From IMG/VR virus record IMGVR_UViG_3300049048_000052, positions 150,643-214,642 of that record: 64,000 nucleotides of DNA; one strand, written 5' to 3'. The notes under the pieces were generated by a model, which ran no database searches, was not told the DNA's origin, and was given only the letters and a program-made list of their open reading frames with translations. The stretch is from a virus. The translations under genes and the position numbers were made by a program. Of the stretch, positions 59,601 to 64,000 are shown piece after piece (within the stretch, counting starts at the first letter, position 1; the number at the start of each line of letters is the position of its first letter).

Positions 59601-62546
59601 GACAGGTTTCTCATAGGTTATAGCCCCGTTAATAGCTACCTTACGGAATAACTGGAAACTCCTAGTTACCTTATCTCCGTCCATCATGGCTAAATGGAAT
59701 ACGCCTGCTACACCTTTGGCGGCACCTTGCATATCCTCATCACTTATCAGCTTAAAGCCTATATTACCTTTAGTAACCTTAAGCAGGGCCTCGACAGCCT
59801 CACCCTTAATAGAATAGGGAACAGTCACTGGTCTCCTCATACCATGGGCAACATGTCTAGCCAGCATGAGCATACCCCCAGCATAGGCAGAGCTAACTAA
59901 AACGTTAGATGCCATCTCACTAGGAAATATGCTTATAGTCGGTAAGAAACGACCTGCCGTGAACTCAGGTGCTAGTCCATACTGACCTGTTGTGACTGAG
60001 GCTGCTATCTGGGTAAATATAGAGGCTCCACCTGATGACTGGAATAGCTCATTACCTACTATGGCTATATCTAGAGCGAGGATGGCATACATAGCTATCT
60101 TGGCCTTTGATCTGGATAGACTAGGTTCGGAACCTATTCCAGGCCTTAGCAGATCCCCTGCAGTACTTGCGGTCATCTGCATTATCTTAGACTCTGCTAT
60201 CCTTTCAGATAACTTAGATACAGTGTCTACCTCATAGCCATGTCCCTTAAGGAAATCCTCATATTCAATCATGGCATCGAATAGTTGGGTAGGTAATGCA
60301 TCTAGCTTGAACGCTTTAACTACTCTAACGTCTCCGTTGTCACTCCATTCTAGGTTAGTGGCCCCTCCACTTATTAGGGATTCCTCTGCAGCTCTAAATG
60401 CAGATGTTACCCTATTAAGTTTCTTAGCGACTGCAGCCTGAGTATTAACCCTAGCAGTTCCCTCTACAGCCGCCATTTGAATGGCCCTAAATAGACCTTT
60501 AGCTTTTCTATGTATAGCAGAGCCTACATTATCGCTACCTGTGCCCGGCATGACCTCAGTCTTAGAGAACATACCACCTAATCCATTGGCACCCAAGAAC
60601 ACCTTCTGCATGTAGTCAGTTGCCTGGGCAAAAGATAGTATGTTGCCAACCATTAAAGGCTTAGCCCCTGATTCGTCTATACCTCCAAATATCCTCCAAT
60701 TAAGGGGATTAAGTGGTACTGCATCAAGGACACCCTGTAATGCTCTAGCTACATTCTGCTGTCTCTCAGCACCTACGTTAGTAAGCATGATGACAGCCTC
60801 ATCCTTACCTATAGTCTTAGCTAGCTTGGGATCCTGCAGAGCATCGTATAAGTCCTGAAGATTACCGAACTTATTGTTATGTACCTGTAGACCTACAGGT
60901 CTACCAACCTCTGCTATAAGTTTATCTATAGCATCAACAAATGTTCTGGAATCCTCACTACCTGCCCTATAAGGATTTATGTGCTCTACTAGGAACGGTT
61001 TGACTATGGTACTGAGTAATATCTCAGCCCTCTTTCTAAAGAAGGCTGAGTTAGCATGATAGGGAGTTAAACTAAATGAACTTATATCATAGAATTCTTT
61101 ATTACTACCTTGAAGGTCTATTAGTCTTTTAACTACAGAGGCCTTGAGGGATGTACCATCCTTTTCACCCCAATGTTCTAGACCTAACCCCAGGTTAGCT
61201 GCGGCCCTTCTTCTAAGTGCTTCTGGCATAGTAGGACCATCACTAGCAAATGCCAGGTCAAGAAGATCCTGTGTCTGGTTCTTGAAGCTCTCCCCTAATA
61301 TAAGGTTTAAGGGTTCCCCCACTGCCAGGTAGAGGGATACTGCTGCTGCAGAGCTTAATGCTAAGTTAGTACTAAAGCCTAATAAGCTCTCAAAGAATCC
61401 AGCCTTAGGTTCTTTATATGAAGCACCCCTAGACATATCCTCTGATAACTTAGCAGAGTCACTCCTAGGATCTGTGTAATAAAGATAGGTCTTATCTAGT
61501 ACTCTACCTATAGCGCCTGTGAGGGATGGTAGGAATCCTAGTTCATCTTTATACAATCTACCTAAGCCCACAGGCATAAACCAGTGTTCATTAAGCCACA
61601 TACCCAGGCCGGGTGTTGTAAGCTCAACGTCAAACCTACGAACAGCGTAGGGTGTTTGTTGTTGGACTAGATCTGTCTTCCTAGCAATAGCTATTCTATA
61701 TAGGGCGCCTAGGACTGCAGTATTATCATTATTAATAATCTCAGTAGGCATACCCCCCTGTCTCATCATATTGTTATGAAGAGCTACAGCATAGAAGTAA
61801 GAAGGGCCCATCTGTGAAGGGACTGATAGACCCCCTGTTACATTGGTGTCATCAAATAAGGTTACTAATTGAGGGTTATCTACGCCGTACTTCTGGGCTA
61901 GGTGAGTAGCATTGTAATAGGCTACCTGCCTCAGGTCTTCTCTACGAGATGTACCTAATAACTGTAGAACACCGTTCTTATATTTAACAGGATTAACATA
62001 GTTACGATTTGAGTATATGCCCACACCGTTGACTATATTGGAGACGGCAATACCTTCCATCTCCTCTGTCATTACAGTAGGATCATAGAAAGGATCTCCC
62101 TTAAAATAAGGATGAGCATAACCTCTCTTAAGTAGTTCCTGGGATAGATCTCTACCATCCTCAGTCATTACCTTGGCAATAGGACGGCCATTGTTATCTA
62201 ACCCTCTAATATAGAGGGTTACTTCCTTGCCCTCTACAAGAGACTGAGTATAATCTGTTGCTGCGGTCCCGTATGGTTGGGATCTTAGCTTATTAATCCT
62301 GCTTAATAGGTTACCATTATTCCAGAATTGAGAACCGTGAGCCGTCTCAGGTGTGTCTGCACCTGAGAGTCTAACGACTCCCTTAATATCAGGATCAGCA
62401 ACGCTGAAGGTGTCGCCGTCTATTACTCTAGTAACCCTTGTTTTAACAATACGAGAAGTTCCAGTGGTGAATGAATAATTACCATTACCACTGGAACTGT
62501 CATTATTTAACAGGTTATCAAACTGTGAAGATATAACTTGAGGCAT
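53661..62546 (-). CDS. Giant virion-type protein with N-terminal thermonuclease domain
   Basis: 2,961 aa. Residues ~35-150 are a staphylococcal nuclease domain with all catalytic positions: Asp45 in VIDGDT (SNase Asp21), Arg59 in VRL (Arg35), Asp64-Thr65 and Glu67 in DTPE (Asp40, Thr41, Glu43), Arg121 in GR (Arg87). The rest mixes helical stretches with many Gly/Ala-rich hydrophobic segments, at about 386-410, 1040-1070, 1355-1385, 1660-1675, 2015-2070 and 2490-2670, able to insert into membranes. No SH3 or peptidase motif seen. Located beside terminase in the structural block. Likely virion-carried, tape-measure or ejected protein; enzyme target unknown. Confidence 0.75.
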   Translation of the reverse strand: MPQVISSQFDNLLNNDSSSGNGNYSFTTGTSRIVKTRVTRVIDGDTFSVADPDIKGVVRLSGADTPETAHGSQFWNNGNLLSRINKLRSQPYGTAATDYTQSLVEGKEVTLYIRGLDNNGRPIAKVMTEDGRDLSQELLKRGYAHPYFKGDPFYDPTVMTEEMEGIAVSNIVNGVGIYSNRNYVNPVKYKNGVLQLLGTSRREDLRQVAYYNATHLAQKYGVDNPQLVTLFDDTNVTGGLSVPSQMGPSYFYAVALHNNMMRQGGMPTEIINNDNTAVLGALYRIAIARKTDLVQQQTPYAVRRFDVELTTPGLGMWLNEHWFMPVGLGRLYKDELGFLPSLTGAIGRVLDKTYLYYTDPRSDSAKLSEDMSRGASYKEPKAGFFESLLGFSTNLALSSAAAVSLYLAVGEPLNLILGESFKNQTQDLLDLAFASDGPTMPEALRRRAAANLGLGLEHWGEKDGTSLKASVVKRLIDLQGSNKEFYDISSFSLTPYHANSAFFRKRAEILLSTIVKPFLVEHINPYRAGSEDSRTFVDAIDKLIAEVGRPVGLQVHNNKFGNLQDLYDALQDPKLAKTIGKDEAVIMLTNVGAERQQNVARALQGVLDAVPLNPLNWRIFGGIDESGAKPLMVGNILSFAQATDYMQKVFLGANGLGGMFSKTEVMPGTGSDNVGSAIHRKAKGLFRAIQMAAVEGTARVNTQAAVAKKLNRVTSAFRAAEESLISGGATNLEWSDNGDVRVVKAFKLDALPTQLFDAMIEYEDFLKGHGYEVDTVSKLSERIAESKIMQMTASTAGDLLRPGIGSEPSLSRSKAKIAMYAILALDIAIVGNELFQSSGGASIFTQIAASVTTGQYGLAPEFTAGRFLPTISIFPSEMASNVLVSSAYAGGMLMLARHVAHGMRRPVTVPYSIKGEAVEALLKVTKGNIGFKLISDEDMQGAAKGVAGVFHLAMMDGDKVTRSFQLFRKVAINGAITYEKPVIRMMGDINRNTAIVFGVGMLATQGARSATAGLLQLSRNWTSTSSSLFQEGGRGSLDPLIFGAAGAAGLGSLTKSGRGIILGALAGGALGFITNAIGIRLTDVGTGMHRVDPAMASAISQIANFKRLVKERLDSGQRPSNLELMAAFYGGELSKVLPALDQDRMGPTVQVIAKQSPLPFIQFFLAETIKGRPTLPNGAPDNSKGGTSYYSVGIQSAPIFGVSISTQLPIKIYRGGGMFGLGVAYNEQSNTIDFIQSVGLLTGTATLTVAVGQMLSNLIDSKLGPSGSYKPGMISMTSITKSYETANRIIRYGTRAAEAIPATAYRIVRGMAVADLGVYGGIANAMNKSLPVFKAPTQAQLFKSLALKGMVGMYVGSILGSTGAALLGRKDPADITMGGLLGTFTVGPALTILGPEVFELSKNLIPSAARLARLSARGMYNRMPTHLQRTVASTGSFLWNRMGKPIYNLRHSGRAKVFGLFAGIAYAITDPNFGYSRDMDKYDGREDIVYRLSVMSMYAATMTSITYGMGKMGMSNADTLDAYANILEKTKNTPAGPKGVQALRHWWLKLHERALAQDSAYIIDMASRMHEVANSPDAKADADIHRISQQMAKTNAMKVDSGEQVFNLATDGDKDALIKIIRGDHNDPNVGEGLSSLARKAGAVNRRVRPTLLSRRAIRSLAWLGLGTATTAALLTGGGQNREAINNIFDGLETGFNTGIKPLQYLGSILADTFRLVTGQDRSIERMGPLPTPMVPGSSFGLSASPVKYRKLVKGPDRNSGANKIWKDISSLFILDEPNAFLNFYNLFGVTFRTGEYGTRNSMYIQMQSAGQDISTAVYSMSAAFLFKESFAGNNDLAINTIKALKAVSNAANSESGLSKLAEKDLRKAAVNLMSVTAHLQPLKERRKISKVDESVLGLIGGDDLVAGAIDYRSKMTAHMSFQPSQSLVSDMLIRAMNHKDAVGIIMDMMNGNRENLYKIFNDSFGNVTRDIKIVSAKFFEKDAKTGRLRGLPTYVSDPSQWADMYSPFVPSDDNGQGSFIPSGFAYGLSMVASSIGPLQYPLYVFLGAAVGTMGMSMLTTMNARRQFNQLQQEVDRLLNEPWYTKGGTRGAPDSPYSFTVRQQRGLYGSVMEEGGRPKLIVHKGSRYFQMNNTLLTGRSTRDLSNIKAINDAMAQMEVAIQNSYMGKMYGADADKSFLDNMRTTVNQKLAEQAPSIGDSRSEYIDKLRVEYREQLNKLVDNYFEAITDIQVDINGKKVRLVALLNPDLDLSDPNLRLDTPQDLEKAMPQLVGAKEELKKSLEKTVEDVLQREVRGGGFFGWSDRIEQQLIHSMNADQTTSIKVLTEKVLQEVTKSPAFGNLINNIGGLGRVVSIDYSQALQGEIENVIKFAGNVMSSTVRPKANKGTISTSTTVKVSDPAEIVRGGTLSKSIKAKAGWGGGLFELVNVIGLITDTFQAFDIFSSFSRLAAAQDNPNISRSQLALIRNEAGSTVTNVTASIGLGYLATLGIGKAMTAISTWWAGILAAGGLTIGGAAAGTGATAAATGVTIPPVGLVILGLLGAAAITAGGIALWKKFVAPAMDKASNTSGYKSFTKFIGDSYYAVSDGVGYLFGEALPSVSHMIAGDRGKAGATMAVGTGLAGAAFGVGLLAFGAVGGWAAVGIIGLAAAGVGGVLGLMFPDAIANVATTISRVVSAWKIGSVPIGAMIASSPNSITEQPRYGFSHPGSPFMIGTAQQVIDAEYKTLLQGAADPTGKQTAALFTSPSLYGQAVSDSPYKDLWSRNLGNIRPMNFMADSTISREFEIRAQYYNQSIVGRYMWRTMAKSANNYKDIQASERRFEETLAAQAVQVLKNTSDINIKILVKDVKSMRQLEDAGIISNLAEVNALITSTTARRNQEFSISIPKQSVTSRSEDSTNFNAQVQTGNKPIIKQGLKVNKKEEDVSVGKQKAVDNDLESTAKQYLINKAFDPSTAHLMMN

Positions 62547-62606
62547 GTGTCGCTACTATCCCTAATAGAAGTAAGTTAAGATGCTTACTCCCATATGTTG
62601 TAGGCG

Positions 62607-63431
62607 CTATGCTCTAGGATCAAATACACCAGGGTAATAGCTCTGGCTGTATAGGTTATAGCTGGAGGCTTGATCTAAGAAGATTATATCCCTGAATAAT
62701 GGAGGCTTAACATAGTTGATAGTATATACCTCATTTAATAGAGGGGCCGCACCATTAAACCTAATGCCTAATTCGGTATAGACTTCCTCATTTATAGACT
62801 GAGTAATAAGGTTATCTACAACTTCCTTATACACTGTAAAGTCTTGATATATGGTGCCGTCTGAGCCTACTACTGAAACAATATCAATTATATCCAGGGG
62901 TATAGCATCATAAGTTCCGGAGCCTCTACTTATATCGATACTACCTAACTTAGGTGATTTATGTGCATAAGAGAACCATTCTTTATAGTTGAGAGCAGCA
63001 TACCCATTGCAAGAGGGGACTAGCCAATTCTCTGTCTTAATTAGCTTCTTCCTAGGTATGGTCTTATTAACATATGATGAACCCTTAACTATGGGGTACC
63101 ATATCCAATATTCAACAATATAACAAGAGTTAATACCCCAACCAATAGAAGGTGTTAGGGATAGTCTTATTAGATAGCGGTTACCTGAAGATGTTGCAAC
63201 CTTGTCTATAGGGTAAACCCTATCATTGTCATGTAACATACCTAGGGAGTTGTATGTTTGAGGCGCCTTTATTCTTAAGTAGAAACGGGGTGCCATAGTA
63301 AGAATCTTAGCCCCTAACTCATTAAGAAAGAGGGGTAGATTGGTTTGTATGGTGGTGCTAAATTCCTTAGGGTCAGATGCCTCATTAGGCACTATTAAAT
63401 CTGTTATGTCTGTATATATAGGGGTCTTCAT
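62607..63431 (-). CDS. Hypothetical virion-type protein
   Basis: 274 aa, beta-rich, Tyr/Pro-rich (YLIRLSLTPSIGWGINSCYI, YYPGVFDPRA). Lies between terminase and the giant gene, its ATG overlapping the terminase stop. Possibly a head-tail connector or tail component; no motif. Confidence 0.6.
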   Translation of the reverse strand: MKTPIYTDITDLIVPNEASDPKEFSTTIQTNLPLFLNELGAKILTMAPRFYLRIKAPQTYNSLGMLHDNDRVYPIDKVATSSGNRYLIRLSLTPSIGWGINSCYIVEYWIWYPIVKGSSYVNKTIPRKKLIKTENWLVPSCNGYAALNYKEWFSYAHKSPKLGSIDISRGSGTYDAIPLDIIDIVSVVGSDGTIYQDFTVYKEVVDNLITQSINEEVYTELGIRFNGAAPLLNEVYTINYVKPPLFRDIIFLDQASSYNLYSQSYYPGVFDPRA

Positions 63432-64000
63432 TATAAGCCTTTCCTAACCTTACCTATTGCATTACCCATCTTTAGCACACGTTTGAGGTCATTGGGTGTT
63501 TGAAGTTTACGGGTATTACTATTTGATACCTTGGTAACAGAACCCATAACCCCAGATACTATACCCGATTGCACCTGATAGTTATAACAGTTATATACTG
63601 CAAGGCAGATAGCATCAGCTATATCCTTGCCAGCATAAGGGTGGACTATCTGCTTATTGGGCTTAAGAACTAGTTCAGAGAGCTCAGCCTTAATATCCCC
63701 TGTCCAGGTACTATCCTTAGGGAATATGAGAAGGTTCTGATTAAGCAAATCTCTAAGTAAGGTGTAGTATAACAATTGCTTCTCTCTACTTGAAGATATC
63801 TCTGCGGTAGGTATACCCTGCATATGTAGCTTCTGTATAAGGGATGCTGAGTTAAAGCTGTCAAAGGTTACCTTCTTAACGCCCCTTGATCTACATAAGA
63901 GTAAGAGTTTATCCTCTATATCAGTAAATGAGACCACTCTCTTAATGCCCTTCTGGTCAGTCCTAGGTTGCCACTTAAGGACTCCGTCTATTTGTATACC
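63431..64000 (-). CDS. terL: Large terminase subunit (partial, C-terminal nuclease domain)
   Basis: The frame is open to the window edge, so the N-terminal ATPase lies outside. Visible part: KGIKRVVSFTDIEDKLL, VTFDSFNSASLIQKLHMQGI (catalytic Asp), YTLLRDLLNQNLLIFP, and HPYAGKDIADAICLAVYNCY (final catalytic Asp pair), matching the RNase H-fold nuclease of phage terminases. It cuts concatemers during packaging. A GTG at 63937 can start the frame but homology continues upstream of it. Confidence 0.8.
   Translation of the reverse strand, partial: GIQIDGVLKWQPRTDQKGIKRVVSFTDIEDKLLLLCRSRGVKKVTFDSFNSASLIQKLHMQGIPTAEISSSREKQLLYYTLLRDLLNQNLLIFPKDSTWTGDIKAELSELVLKPNKQIVHPYAGKDIADAICLAVYNCYNYQVQSGIVSGVMGSVTKVSNSNTRKLQTPNDLKRVLKMGNAIGKVRKGL

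Noticed and set aside
54457-61332. Several plus-strand open frames of 60-130 codons
   Set aside because: They are antisense to the giant minus-strand gene, Pro/Ala/Ile-rich as expected from its Gly/Ala/Val codons, without ribosome sites.
1-64000. CRISPR array or diversity-generating retroelement
   Set aside because: No regularly spaced repeats, no reverse transcriptase, and no template/variable repeat pair near the fibre genes were seen.
1-64000. Integrase, repressor or attachment site indicating a temperate phage
   Set aside because: No recombinase or CI-type repressor was found in the window, and the tRNA shows no duplicated 3' end; lifestyle cannot be decided from this part.

Overview
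This window is part of the genome of a large tailed double-stranded DNA phage (Caudoviricetes). The evidence is a large-terminase nuclease domain running off the right edge, a block of tail-fibre and collar-type genes, a nearly complete phage replisome, dense overlapping genes, and free-standing HNH endonucleases. The DNA is moderately AT-rich, with heavy use of ATA (Ile), CTA (Leu) and AGA/AGG (Arg) codons. A lipoprotein signal peptide with a classical lipobox suggests a diderm bacterial host. I cannot name the host or the closest relative.

Layout. 1-1063 (+): an HNH endonuclease and a small unknown gene, ending at a perfect palindromic terminator. 1109-11256 (-): virion and tail-fibre genes, including a collar-domain fibre, two tandem fibre paralogues, a 771-aa fibre and a 521-aa fibre with a lectin-like end. 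11383-15839 (+): phoH, two tandem HNH genes, and thyX split by a group I intron with its own HNH gene. 15833-16258 (-): one isolated gene. 16312-53664 (+): the long replication, repair and nucleotide-metabolism block. 53661-64000 (-): a 2,961-aa protein with an N-terminal thermonuclease domain, an unknown virion-type protein, and the partial terminase.

How the genes fit together. Replication: family A polymerase with 3'-5' exonuclease, beta-clamp-like protein, DnaX-like clamp loader with a coupled partner, SSB-like protein, DnaG-type primase, UvsW-like and Pif1/Dda-like helicases, ATP-dependent ligase, RecA, RuvC-like resolvase, a Cas4/AddB-like nuclease and an RNase HII-like protein. Nucleotide supply and DNA quality: ThyX, dUTPase, dTMP kinase, family 4 uracil-DNA glycosylase. 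Three core genes carry self-splicing elements: thyX and dut (group I introns with HNH ORFs) and polA (a LAGLIDADG intein placed exactly at polymerase motif A).

The most interesting content concerns tRNA. One translationally coupled operon carries a T4 Rnl1-type RNA ligase, a Pnk-type 5' kinase and a separate Pnkp-type calcineurin-like phosphatase: a complete RNA repair pathway in separate polypeptides. About 10 kb downstream, a TilS-like lysidine synthetase gene lies about 1 kb from a CAU-anticodon tRNA whose acceptor stem has the C4-G69 and C5-G68 pairs of tRNA-Ile2. Together with the ATA-rich coding this looks like a phage AUA-decoding module. A second RNA ligase follows the tRNA, and a tRNA-like minihelix lacking the D and anticodon arms lies 4.6 kb further on. 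Other items worth a look are the giant thermonuclease protein and a TIM-barrel enzyme resembling DUF692/MNIO proteins, set among four paralogous small acidic proteins.
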